A stretch of DNA of 64,000 nucleotides from an uncultured Oscillospiraceae bacterium (lineage in GTDB: Bacteria > Bacillota > Clostridia > Oscillospirales > Acutalibacteraceae). The DNA is taken from assembly GCA_900554335.1 (NCBI GenBank), contig USGT01000003.1, positions 62,001-126,000 on the forward strand, written 5' to 3'. Position 1 is the first letter of the stretch. Each line of letters begins with the position of its first letter. Shown here piece after piece: positions 43,118 to 51,447 of this stretch. Both the position numbers and the translations under genes were made by a program. A model generated the notes under the pieces. That model was not told the origin of the DNA and made no database searches. It was given only the letters and a program-made list of their open reading frames with translations.

Positions 43118-44605
43118 ATGTTAGATAATTCTTTTAGCAAATTGAAAAACGGCTCTGACATAAGGGGTTTGGCCAGCGGAAGCAGGATTGAGCTCACGAA
43201 TGAAGTGGTTGAAAAGATTTGCCATGCTTTTGTAAGGTGGCTTTCAGATAGATATAAAATATCTCCTGAAGAAATCACAGTTGCAGTTGGCCATGATTCA
43301 AGGGTTTCGGCTTCAAGGCTTAAAAACGTGGTTATTAATACTATAAGATCATTTGGCTGCAATATTTATGATTGTTCGCTTTGCTCGACTCCGGCTATGT
43401 TCATGGCGATTTCAGCCATAAAGTGCACGGCTTCGATTGAAATAACTGCAAGCCATCTTCCTCCTGAAAAAAACGGCCTTAAATTTTTCACTTCTGACGG
43501 TGGGCTTGCTCCTGAAGACATTGAAAATATTTTAAGTCTTGCTCAAAGAGTGCCCGAAACTTTGCCGCAAAAAAGCGGCAGCGTGCGCAAAATGAACCTT
43601 ATGGGATATTATTCTGAAAAGCTGAGAAATGTTATAAAAGAAGCTTTGGGCGGAAATTCGGATAAGCCTTTAAAAGGCATGAAAATCGTTATTGATGCAG
43701 GAAACGGTGCGGGAGGATTTTTCGAAAAAGAAGTTTTAAAACCTCTTGGAGCGGACACTGCAGGTAGCGTTGGAATAGAGCCTGATGGAAATTTCCCGCT
43801 TCATGTGCCGAACCCTGAAAATGCTGAAGCGCTCAAATCTATTTCTGAAATCACGGTGTCTTCAAGCGCTGATTTAGGAATAATTTTTGACACGGATGTG
43901 GACAGAGCAGCGATCGTTGACAGCGACGGAAAAGTCATTTCTGGCACGAAATTGATTGCGCTTGTTGCCGACGATATTCTTAAAAATAATTCCAAAGCAG
44001 TTATTGTTACCGATTCGATGACTTATGAATCTTTAAAAGATTTCATTTCTAAAAGGGGTGGCTACCAGTTTAGATATAAGCGCGGCTACAATAATGTTAT
44101 TTCGATGGCTAAAAAGATTAACGAAAAAGGCGGGAATTGCCTCCTTGCGATTGAAACTTCAGGCCATGCTGCATTTATGGAAAATGATTTCATTGATGAC
44201 GGTGCATACCTTGCGTGCAAAATGATTATTCAGTCGGTTCGCGCTAAAAACGAAATGAAAAAATTAAGCTCGAAGCTTGATGATTTTGTAGTTCCTGTTG
44301 GGGTGAGTGACACAAGGCTTGAAATTAAAGATGAAAATGCCGATGTAAACAAGCTTTTGAAAGATTTGAAAAACCTTGCAAAGTCAAATAAAAATCTTGA
44401 GCTTGACGAGGATAATGTTGAAGGGGTTAGAATTCATTTTCCTTCTAAGCAGCACAGCGGCTGGCTTTTGGTGAGGGAAAGTTTGCACGACCCTGTGGTT
44501 ATAATTCATGCTGAAAGTTACGTTGACGGCGGGCTTAGAGCAATGATGAGTTTTATTAAACCATTTCTTAGAAAATACAGTTTTTTAGATGTAAAAGATC
44601 TATAA
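43118..44605 (+). CDS. Phosphomannomutase/phosphoglucomutase family protein
   Basis: An alpha-D-phosphohexomutase (495 residues) that interconverts sugar 1- and 6-phosphates, feeding nucleotide-sugar synthesis. Phosphoserine loop ITASHLPPEKNGLKFF, Mg loop DTDVDRAAIVD (usual DGDGDR) and sugar-binding loop ETSGHAAF are all in order. The altered Mg loop keeps the three Asp positions. The start is ATG 43118, 10 bases behind AAGAAGG; the GTG at 43112 is closer than usual. Substrate (Man, Glc or GlcN phosphate) cannot be told from sequence. Confidence 0.88.
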   Translation: MLDNSFSKLKNGSDIRGLASGSRIELTNEVVEKICHAFVRWLSDRYKISPEEITVAVGHDSRVSASRLKNVVINTIRSFGCNIYDCSLCSTPAMFMAISAIKCTASIEITASHLPPEKNGLKFFTSDGGLAPEDIENILSLAQRVPETLPQKSGSVRKMNLMGYYSEKLRNVIKEALGGNSDKPLKGMKIVIDAGNGAGGFFEKEVLKPLGADTAGSVGIEPDGNFPLHVPNPENAEALKSISEITVSSSADLGIIFDTDVDRAAIVDSDGKVISGTKLIALVADDILKNNSKAVIVTDSMTYESLKDFISKRGGYQFRYKRGYNNVISMAKKINEKGGNCLLAIETSGHAAFMENDFIDDGAYLACKMIIQSVRAKNEMKKLSSKLDDFVVPVGVSDTRLEIKDENADVNKLLKDLKNLAKSNKNLELDEDNVEGVRIHFPSKQHSGWLLVRESLHDPVVIIHAESYVDGGLRAMMSFIKPFLRKYSFLDVKDL

Positions 44606-44614
44606 AATAGTGAA

Positions 44615-44645
44615 AGGCTATACTCTAAGTATAGCCTTTTTTATA
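44615..44645 (+). terminator. Terminator of the phosphohexomutase gene
   Basis: AGGCTATACT pairs perfectly with AGTATAGCCT around CTA, followed by TTTTTTATAT. Confidence 0.9.
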
Positions 44646-44650
44646 TATTC

Positions 44651-44679
44651 TTGACATAAACAAACATTTAATATATAAA
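44651..44679 (+). promoter_or_regulatory. Promoter of the first cytoplasmic LRR gene
   Basis: TTGACA (44651-44656), a 17-base spacer, then TATAAA (44674-44679), starting right after the preceding terminator. Confidence 0.8.
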
Positions 44680-44716
44680 TATATATAAAATATACAAAAT
44701 AGAAAGGTGATTTATC

Positions 44717-46354
44717 ATGATGAATTTTGAAAAAGCTCATAAAATGAAAATCATAGAAGAAGGTCAAGAAAAATATTACGGAACGAAAAATGCTAATGAA
44801 GATCAACAAAAATATGAATCAAAAGTAAAAAAATTTCTAGAATATTGCAATATTTTTAAAAAGTCGTTGATCTCACAGAAAAATGAAATAAAAAACGCAA
44901 AACATGTAAGAGCATATTTCAATGGCAGTTTTAGAGATTATTATAGAAAATCAAACAAATCAAGTATGTTTTCCCGAACAGCTAAAATGCTTAAAAAAAT
45001 GGATAAAAAGTTAGAGAAATTAGGAGAAATGGAGCTCAGTGAAAAAGGTGCGGTTGCGAAAATCAGAGATGCTTTTGAATATAGGCGCGAGATGCCTAAA
45101 GACGGTCTTATTAAACGTTCTGTCATAGATGATAAAGCTGTGTATGGTTTTTTCAATGGTACTCTACCTGGAATTATAGAAAATTTATCAAAAGATATAC
45201 AGCAAAATGCTACAGAAGATAGTATAGAGTTTATAGAAGAATCATTAAAAAATGCTAAATTCGAAAATAAATTCGCAGTGATTCAAAATAAAGTTCAGGA
45301 AATCACAAATGATTTAGGGGAAATTAAATCAAAACAATCTAAATATGAAGACGACGAAAAATCTAAAAAAGCATTTAAGAAAAATAACGAACTTACAGAA
45401 AAAATAAGAAAAAGTGCTGCAGAAATTAGTGAAAAAGTAAAATTACTAGAACGAAATTTAAGTTTAGAAAAAGAAGGCTTGAAAGAATATAGAAATAGAA
45501 CAAAGAATAAAAGCGTTGTAGAGAAAGAATCTAAAGCTTATGAATTAAAATGCAAAGAAATCATCCATAAAACTAAAAATGATGTAGACAAATGCAATGA
45601 AAGATTGAAAAAACTTAAGTTGGAAACTGAAAAAGCAGCGGAAAAATCTAATGAAATAATAAAAAAATTAAAAGCTCAAAAAGGTGCTTTTAGTTTAAAA
45701 AATGGAACGTTGACAATAAACGGCGATGAAGGTTTAAAGGTTTATTGGGAAACTTATTTTGCAGGTTATTATGATGAGAATTTTCCTTATGCCGGGGAAT
45801 ATTATCAAGAATTTATTGCGAAAGTAAAAACTCTTGTTCTGAAAAACGTTAGTAATATTTATAAAAGCGAGGAAGAAATTTTCATTGATTTTCTGGAATT
45901 GACCTCTGTAAAAGCTGAAAATTTGATTGGTGAAATAGGTGAAAAGGCATTTAATGGTTGTGAAAATTTAGCCTATTTTAATAAGGCAAACGGTTATGAT
46001 TACAATATTTCTAAAAGTGTTCGCAGAGTAGGCGAATGTGCTTTTGCATCAGCTGGAAAGAACGTTTCAAATGGTTTTTCGGCAAATGTAAAATCTAGGG
46101 TTATTGGTCAGTTTGCTTTTGCTGAAAGCGGCTTAAGAGAAATAAATTTGCCAAATGCTACTCTAATTGAAATGGGTGCATTTAAAGAGTGCGGAAAGTT
46201 GAAAAAAGTTATTTTAGGGAGGGAAAGGGTGACATTTTGCGAATATGCATTTGATAATACACCAGACCTAACAGTAGTCGTAAAAAACGAAGCCTTAAAA
46301 GATAAACTGAAAGAAAACTTTTATAATGTTAAAGTGATAATTGATGAAGAATAA
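44717..46354 (+). CDS. Cytoplasmic coiled-coil/BspA-type LRR protein, copy 1
   Basis: A 545-residue protein without signal peptide or membrane helix. Residues 1-165 are a basic helical domain with the block AKIRDAFEYRREMPKDGLIK; residues about 165-320 are Lys/Glu-rich and predicted coiled coil; residues 320-335 (KGAFSLKNGTLTINGDEGL) mark the entry to a C-terminal BspA-like LRR region (IGEKAFNGCENL, VGECAFASAG, IGQFAFAESGLREINLP, MGAFKECGKLKKVIL). BspA repeats are normally extracellular, so a cytoplasmic version is unusual. The next gene is a paralog of identical length. Each has its own promoter and terminator. Function unknown. ATG 44720 is an alternative start. Confidence 0.75.
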   Translation: MMNFEKAHKMKIIEEGQEKYYGTKNANEDQQKYESKVKKFLEYCNIFKKSLISQKNEIKNAKHVRAYFNGSFRDYYRKSNKSSMFSRTAKMLKKMDKKLEKLGEMELSEKGAVAKIRDAFEYRREMPKDGLIKRSVIDDKAVYGFFNGTLPGIIENLSKDIQQNATEDSIEFIEESLKNAKFENKFAVIQNKVQEITNDLGEIKSKQSKYEDDEKSKKAFKKNNELTEKIRKSAAEISEKVKLLERNLSLEKEGLKEYRNRTKNKSVVEKESKAYELKCKEIIHKTKNDVDKCNERLKKLKLETEKAAEKSNEIIKKLKAQKGAFSLKNGTLTINGDEGLKVYWETYFAGYYDENFPYAGEYYQEFIAKVKTLVLKNVSNIYKSEEEIFIDFLELTSVKAENLIGEIGEKAFNGCENLAYFNKANGYDYNISKSVRRVGECAFASAGKNVSNGFSANVKSRVIGQFAFAESGLREINLPNATLIEMGAFKECGKLKKVILGRERVTFCEYAFDNTPDLTVVVKNEALKDKLKENFYNVKVIIDEE

Positions 46355-46366
46355 AATAAAGACAGG

Positions 46367-46399
46367 CTCATGCTACTAAAGGCGTGGGTTTTAATTTTT
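46367..46399 (+). terminator. Terminator of LRR copy 1
   Basis: CTCATGCT pairs with GGCGTGGG using several G-U pairs, followed by TTTTAATTTTT. It looks like a drifted version of the hairpin after copy 2. Confidence 0.6.
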
Positions 46400-46448
46400 A
46401 TAATATTTGTTTAAAACAGAAAAATTAAAAATAATTTATTATAAACAC

Positions 46449-46477
46449 TTGATAAAAAGTCAAAATTATTATATATA
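46449..46477 (+). promoter_or_regulatory. Promoter of the second cytoplasmic LRR gene
   Basis: TTGATA (46449-46454), a 17-base spacer, then TATATA (46472-46477), about 50 bases before the start. Confidence 0.7.
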
Positions 46478-46525
46478 TGTATGTAAGCGGAATGTATAAA
46501 ATCAAAGAAGCAGGAGTGATTTATT

Positions 46526-48163
46526 ATGTTGAGATTTGGAAAAGTTAACAAAATTAAAGGTGAGAGAGATGAAAAGGGCAACTTAAAATCTTATGAAACG
46601 AAAGACGCAAAGCAAGTACAGAAAGAATATGAAGTAAAAGTGAACAGCCTTTTGGAATATTGCATGAAATTTAAAACGGCGTTGAACGTTCTGTCATCAA
46701 AAGATAGGATACTTCCATTAACTGTAAAAGATATAAAAAATTGTTTTGACGATAGTTTTAAAGACTATTTTAAAAAATTCTCAAAGAAATTTGGTTTGTT
46801 TTCCCGCACGACTAAAGTGCTCAAAGGAATGGATAAAGAATTAGAGAAATTAGGAAATCTAAAACTAATTTCTAAAGGTGCGATTGCGAAAATCAGAGAT
46901 GCTTTTGAGTATAAACGTGAAATGCCTAAAGATGGATTGATTAAACGTTCTGCCATAGATGATAAAGCTGTGTATGGTTTTTTCAATAGTACTCTACCGG
47001 GAATTATAGAAAATTTAGTAAGTAATGGGCAAAAAGCTGAAGAAAAAGAAGAGGATAAAATAAAATTTATAGAAGAATCATTGAAAAATGCTAAATTCGA
47101 AAATAGATTAGTAGTGCTTCAAAATAAAGTTCAGGAAATTAAAGATGATTTAGATGAAATTAAAGAAAAACAAGCTGAATATGAAGTCGGTGAAAAATCT
47201 AAAAAAGCATTTAAGAAAAGTAATGAACTCACAGAGAAAATAGAAAAAAGTGTTACAGAAATTAGTGATCGGGTTGATATGTTATCAAATTCTTTAAATT
47301 CTTTAAAGATAGAAAAAGAAAAATTTAAAAATCATGAGAAAAAAAATGTTAGTGGTAAGAAATCTGAATTTAGTGTAGCAGCTTATAAGAAAGACATCCG
47401 TGAGACAAAAAATAGCATAGATAAATATAGTAAAGAATTGAAAAAACTTAAGTCAGATACTAAAAAAGCAGCGGAAAAATCTAATGAAATAGTAAGAAAA
47501 TTAGAAGCTCAAAAAGGTGCTTTTAGTTTAAAAAATGGAACATTAACAATAAACGGGGATGAAGGTTTAGAAGTTTGGAAAATTTATAAGGAAAATTATT
47601 CGGAAGAGAGTGACAAATTTACTGGGATAAAAACTATTGTTTTAAAGGATGTTAGTGCTATTAATGTTACTAGTATTTTTAGTTTCTTTGAGGGATTAAC
47701 CTCTGTAGATGCTAAAAGTTTAAATGGCAAAAGCGAAATAAGTGAATATGCATTTAATCGTTGCGCAAATTTAGCTTTCTTTAATAATAATGGAAACGGT
47801 TATAATTATAATATTCCTGTTAAAAAAATTGGTAATTATGCTTTTTATGGTGCCGGAACAAATACTCCATCTGGTTTTTCGGCAAATGTAGGGGCCACAA
47901 CTATTAATTCCTTTGCTTTTGCTGCGAGCGGCTTAAAAGAAATAGATTTACCTAATGTTACTGAAATTGGAGGGTACGCATTTTCCGGTTGCACAAAATT
48001 GAAAACAGTTATTTTAGGTCAAAATATTACGGCAAATAAGGTGGATAAGAATGCATTTGCTAATACAAAAGACTTAACAATATATGTGCGCACTGAAGAA
48101 TTACAAAAAAAATTGAAAAAGAAATTTTCTAATGTTAATGTAGAAGTAGAAAAACAACTATAA
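46526..48163 (+). CDS. Cytoplasmic coiled-coil/BspA-type LRR protein, copy 2
   Basis: A paralog of the gene before it, also 545 residues, with the same layout and no signal peptide. The best-conserved blocks are AIAKIRDAFEYKREMPKDGLIKRS-like residues about 125-150, the KAVYGFFN segment, FIEESLKNAKFEN, and KGAFSLKNGTLTINGDEGL at the coiled-coil/LRR border. The coiled coil and the LRR surface have drifted more, and small insertions and deletions balance to the same length. LRR units include ISEYAFNRCANL, IGNYAFYGAG, INSFAFAASGLKEIDLP and IGGYAFSGCTKLKTVIL. ATG 46526 follows GCAGGAGTG. Function unknown. Confidence 0.75.
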   Translation: MLRFGKVNKIKGERDEKGNLKSYETKDAKQVQKEYEVKVNSLLEYCMKFKTALNVLSSKDRILPLTVKDIKNCFDDSFKDYFKKFSKKFGLFSRTTKVLKGMDKELEKLGNLKLISKGAIAKIRDAFEYKREMPKDGLIKRSAIDDKAVYGFFNSTLPGIIENLVSNGQKAEEKEEDKIKFIEESLKNAKFENRLVVLQNKVQEIKDDLDEIKEKQAEYEVGEKSKKAFKKSNELTEKIEKSVTEISDRVDMLSNSLNSLKIEKEKFKNHEKKNVSGKKSEFSVAAYKKDIRETKNSIDKYSKELKKLKSDTKKAAEKSNEIVRKLEAQKGAFSLKNGTLTINGDEGLEVWKIYKENYSEESDKFTGIKTIVLKDVSAINVTSIFSFFEGLTSVDAKSLNGKSEISEYAFNRCANLAFFNNNGNGYNYNIPVKKIGNYAFYGAGTNTPSGFSANVGATTINSFAFAASGLKEIDLPNVTEIGGYAFSGCTKLKTVILGQNITANKVDKNAFANTKDLTIYVRTEELQKKLKKKFSNVNVEVEKQL

Positions 48164-48169
48164 AGGCAG

Positions 48170-48200
48170 ACCCACGCTAAAAAAGCGTGGGCCATTTTTT
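48170..48200 (+). terminator. Terminator of LRR copy 2
   Basis: CCCACGCT pairs perfectly with AGCGTGGG around AAAAA, followed by CCATTTTTT. The T run overlaps the tgt stop codon on the other strand. Confidence 0.85.
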
Positions 48201-49317
48201 AAAGAATATTTCTATATTTTAAATAAAATTCTTCGAATCTATCGTTATCGAGTGATTCCCTGATTTTTTCGAGCAAAGTGTTGTAAAAATAAAGATTGTG
48301 CATCACGCAAAGCCTCATTCCTAGCATTTCTTTGCTTTTGAGCAGGTGCCTTATGTAGGCTTTTGAGTGATTTTGGCATGTGGGGCAGTCGCATTTGCTG
48401 TCCAGCGGGGAAGAGTCTCTTTCGAATTTTGCATTTAAGATATTTATAGCGCCATCCCAGGTGAAAATCTTCCCGTGCCTTGCATTTCTGCTAGGCATAA
48501 CGCAGTCAAAAAGGTCAACGCCTCTTGCCACGGCTTCCAAAATGTTCACAGGCGTACCAACGCCCATCAAATATCTCGGTTTATCTTCCGGCATGAAAGG
48601 CTCAACGTTTTCAATGACGTTATACATCTCTTCGGCGCTTTCTCCAACGGCGAGGCCGCCAATTGCATATCCGTTTAAATCCAGTTCACGGATTTGCTTC
48701 ATGTGCTCGATTCTAATGTCGTTGTAGGTGCTGCCTTGGTTAATTCCGAAGAGCATTTGCTGGTTATTAACCGTGGTTTCAAGGGAATTAAGGTAATCCA
48801 TTTTCTTTTTGCAGCGTTTGAGCCACCTTACGGTTCTGTCGCAGGAATTTTTCGTGTAGGAATACTCTGCAGGGTTTGCGATGCATTCATCAAAGGCCAT
48901 GGCAATGGTTGAGCCGAGGTTTGATTGAATTTGCATGCTTTCTTCCGGGCCCATGAAAATCTTGTGGCCGTCTATGTGCGAAGCAAAAGTAACGCCTTCT
49001 TCGGTTATATTCCTGAGTTTTGCAAGCGAGAAAACCTGGAACCCGCCGCTGTCAGTCAGCACGGGGCCTGTCCATGAAGTGAATTTTCTTATTCCGCCTT
49101 GGCTTTTAACGACTTCGTCGCCCGGCCTTAAATGCAAATGGTATGTATTGCAAAGCTGAACCTGGCACTTTATGTTTTTAAGGTCGATTGCCGAAACAGC
49201 CCCTTTGATAGCGCCGCAAGTTGCAACGTTCATGAAACCTGGGAGCTGAATTGTCCCATGCGGGGTTTTGAATTCGCCGCGCCTGGCCCTCTTTTCTTTT
49301 TTTATGAGTTTATACAC
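48199..49317 (-). CDS. tgt: Queuine/preQ1 tRNA-guanine transglycosylase
   Basis: Exchanges guanine at the tRNA wobble position for preQ1 in queuosine synthesis. The TIM-barrel motifs are LTDSGGFQVFSL (catalytic Asp), FDECIANP, INQGSTYNDIR, GGLAVGE, and DCVMPSRNARHG (second Asp); zinc site CDCPTCQNHSKAYIRH. Length (372) is normal. The GTG start at 49317 follows AGGAG by about 10 bases. queA, which acts on the product, lies 3.4 kb away in the same window. Confidence 0.96.
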   Translation of the reverse strand: MYKLIKKEKRARRGEFKTPHGTIQLPGFMNVATCGAIKGAVSAIDLKNIKCQVQLCNTYHLHLRPGDEVVKSQGGIRKFTSWTGPVLTDSGGFQVFSLAKLRNITEEGVTFASHIDGHKIFMGPEESMQIQSNLGSTIAMAFDECIANPAEYSYTKNSCDRTVRWLKRCKKKMDYLNSLETTVNNQQMLFGINQGSTYNDIRIEHMKQIRELDLNGYAIGGLAVGESAEEMYNVIENVEPFMPEDKPRYLMGVGTPVNILEAVARGVDLFDCVMPSRNARHGKIFTWDGAINILNAKFERDSSPLDSKCDCPTCQNHSKAYIRHLLKSKEMLGMRLCVMHNLYFYNTLLEKIRESLDNDRFEEFYLKYRNIL

Positions 49318-49375
49318 TTTTAAAACATCTCCTAATGTATTAAACTTTATAAATAAAAATCTTTGGAGGTTTAAA

Positions 49376-49762
49376 ATGAAAGTATTTTTATCTATAAAAT
49401 ATTATGATGATATGAGAAATAAAAATTTGATTGAAAAAATCTGCTCAGCGATTGAAAATTGCGGTGATATTCCGTTTGTTTTTGCCAAAAACGTGCAAAA
49501 TTACGGCAAATGCGAATTTTCCGCCGAAGAGATAATGAAAATTGCTTTTAACGAAATAAACAGCTCGGACGTTCTTTTAATAGACGCTACCGAGCTTAGC
49601 ATCGGAATAGGAATTGAAGCGGGCTACGCTTTTAGCAAGAAAATTCCTATATATTTGATTGCAAACAAAAATGCATACGTTTCAAATTCTATAAAGGGGA
49701 TTGCTTCGAAGGCTCTTTTTTATGATGAGCCCGAAGAAATAGAAAAATTATTTCGCAAGTAA
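49376..49762 (+). CDS. Small nucleoside 2-deoxyribosyltransferase-like protein
   Basis: A 128-residue alpha/beta protein starting MKVFLSIKYYDD, with SSDVLLIDATELSIGIGIEAGYAFSKKIPIYLIANK. The D-x-T-x(5)-G-x-E-x-GYA arrangement matches the catalytic Glu region of nucleoside 2-deoxyribosyltransferases and related TIR/SLOG-like nucleotide hydrolases. ATG 49376 is chosen because TTGGAGG precedes it; an open frame upstream to 49268 runs antisense into tgt and lacks an SD. Its tail overlaps dapB by 15 bases on the opposite strand. Substrate unknown. Confidence 0.75.
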   Translation: MKVFLSIKYYDDMRNKNLIEKICSAIENCGDIPFVFAKNVQNYGKCEFSAEEIMKIAFNEINSSDVLLIDATELSIGIGIEAGYAFSKKIPIYLIANKNAYVSNSIKGIASKALFYDEPEEIEKLFRK

Positions 49763-50500
49763 CATATCTTCCATGCTGTAAAGGCCTGCAGATTTTCCAA
49801 CCATGAACTCTGCCGCTTTTATTGCGCCCGAAGCAAAAACTTCCCGTGATTGCGCATGGTGAGAAATAGTTATAATTTCGTTTTCGCCTGCAAACATTAC
49901 TTCGTGGTCGCCGCAAATGCTTCCACCTCTAACGCAGTGCATTCCAATTTCACTTGGCTTTCTTTTTTCTCTTCTTTTGGTTCTGTCGAAAATGAGTTCG
50001 CCGTCGGTTTTAACTCTTTTGATTTCTTCGGCAATCATCAGCGCAGTTCCGCTCGGAGCGTCGATCTTTTGGTTGTGGTGTTTTTCGGTTATTTCAATGT
50101 CAAAGCCATTTCCAAGGAAGCTCGCAGCTTTTTTAGCAAGAGTTAGAATCAAATTTATGCCGAGCGACATATTTCTTGAGTAAAAAATAGCTGCTTTTTC
50201 AGAAGCTTTTTTGATTTCTTTAACTTGTTCTTGCGAGAACCCCGTGGTGCAAATTACTGCGGGAGTTTTTGTTTTTTCGCAGTAACTAAGTATCTGCGAA
50301 AGCGCCGAAGGATGCGAAAAATCGATTATTACATCGGCTTTAACGTTTGCTTCTTCCAAAGAAGTGAAAACAGGGAAATCAAATTCACTGCAGGGAAATT
50401 TGTCAATTCCCGCAACGACTTTGCCATTTTCTGAGCTGCTGATAAGTTTAACGAGGCATCTGCCCATTTTGCCGCAAAGGCCGCAAATTATTACATTCAT
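49748..50500 (-). CDS. dapB: 4-hydroxy-tetrahydrodipicolinate reductase
   Basis: Third enzyme of this cluster in lysine/diaminopimelate synthesis; reduces the DapA product with NAD(P)H. N-terminal nucleotide-binding CGLCGKMGR, DFSHPSAL, CTTGFSQEQ, the substrate loop EKHHNQKIDAPSGTAL (catalytic His and Lys) and GEHE-like CGDHEVMFAGENE near the C terminus. Length (250) normal. ATG 50500 lacks a clear SD and sits just behind a perfect eight-base hairpin. Confidence 0.95.
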   Translation of the reverse strand: MNVIICGLCGKMGRCLVKLISSSENGKVVAGIDKFPCSEFDFPVFTSLEEANVKADVIIDFSHPSALSQILSYCEKTKTPAVICTTGFSQEQVKEIKKASEKAAIFYSRNMSLGINLILTLAKKAASFLGNGFDIEITEKHHNQKIDAPSGTALMIAEEIKRVKTDGELIFDRTKRREKRKPSEIGMHCVRGGSICGDHEVMFAGENEIITISHHAQSREVFASGAIKAAEFMVGKSAGLYSMEDMLLAK

Positions 50501-50507
50501 TTTTCAG

Positions 50508-50533
50508 GGGCGATAGTTTTTATCGCCCTTTTT
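50508..50533 (+). terminator. Hairpin between dapA and dapB
   Basis: GGGCGATA pairs perfectly with TATCGCCC around GTTTT. The T run (TTTTT) is on the plus strand, opposite to the dap genes, so on the dap mRNA it is a hairpin touching the dapB start rather than a normal terminator. Confidence 0.55.
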
Positions 50534-50547
50534 CACCGTCCGTTTTA

Positions 50548-51435
50548 TTATATTAAATTGTGTTTTTTCATTGCATTTTTGAGGCTTGCCATTTGAGCTT
50601 CGCCGAGGGTTTCAAGAGGCAGCCTGCACTCGCCGCATGAATAGCCCATCATGTTCATTGCCGCTTTAACAGGAATCGGGTTAACATCGCAGAAAAGCAT
50701 TTCAATAAGCTCAAGATATTCAAGCTGCATTTTTGCGCTTTCTTTAACTTCGCCGTTTAAATATTTGCTAACGATTTCATGGCATTCTTTCGGGCAAACG
50801 TTTGAAAGAACCGAAATCACGCCGATTGCTCCGAGCGAAAGCATAGGAACGATTTGATCGTCGTTTCCGGAGTAAATATTTAAATCTTCGCCACAAAGAG
50901 AAATAGTTTTCGCAACGCTCGAAATGTCTCCGTTTGCTTCTTTTGCCGCAACGATGTTTGGGTGCTTCGAAAGAATTTTGTAAGTTTCGGGCTTGATGTT
51001 AACGCCTGTTCTCGAAGGAACATTGTAAAGAATTATCGGCGTGCTTACGCTGTCCGCAATGAGGTTATAGTGGCTTATAAGGCCCTTTTGAGAAGTTTTA
51101 TTGTAGTAAGGCGTAACGATTAAAAGGCCGTCTGCGCCGAGCTTTTCAGCTTCTTTTGATGCTTCCAGAGCTTTAGCGGTGCAGTTGCTTCCGGTGCCGG
51201 CAATTACCGGAATTTTTCCGTTTACTTTATTAATTGTGAACTCAATTACTTTGCTGTGTTCGGCAGGGGTGAGAGTTGCAGATTCGCCAGTTGTTCCGCA
51301 TGAAATAATGGCATCTGTTTCGTTTTCAAGCTGGAAATCAATTAATTTCCCTAGAGTTTCATAGTCAACGTTGCCGTCGTTTTTCATTGGAGTTACAAGA
51401 GCAACTCCTGCACCTTTAAAAATTGTTTTTTTCAT
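50548..51435 (-). CDS. dapA: 4-hydroxy-tetrahydrodipicolinate synthase
   Basis: Condenses pyruvate with aspartate semialdehyde. A TIM-barrel enzyme of 295 residues with CGTTGESATL, VIAGTGSNCT, ADGLLIVTPYYNKTSQKGL (catalytic Tyr), ILYNVPSRTGVNI, and Schiff-base Lys in IVAAKEANGD. Start 51435 behind GGAGG, 12 bases after asd. Same operon as asd and dapB. Confidence 0.97.
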   Translation of the reverse strand: MKKTIFKGAGVALVTPMKNDGNVDYETLGKLIDFQLENETDAIISCGTTGESATLTPAEHSKVIEFTINKVNGKIPVIAGTGSNCTAKALEASKEAEKLGADGLLIVTPYYNKTSQKGLISHYNLIADSVSTPIILYNVPSRTGVNIKPETYKILSKHPNIVAAKEANGDISSVAKTISLCGEDLNIYSGNDDQIVPMLSLGAIGVISVLSNVCPKECHEIVSKYLNGEVKESAKMQLEYLELIEMLFCDVNPIPVKAAMNMMGYSCGECRLPLETLGEAQMASLKNAMKKHNLI

Positions 51436-51447
51436 TTTAATTTCCTC

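Noticed and set aside
49268..49375. Longer N terminus for the deoxyribosyltransferase-like protein
   Set aside because: The extra codons run antisense through the tgt start, while a strong SD lies directly before ATG 49376.
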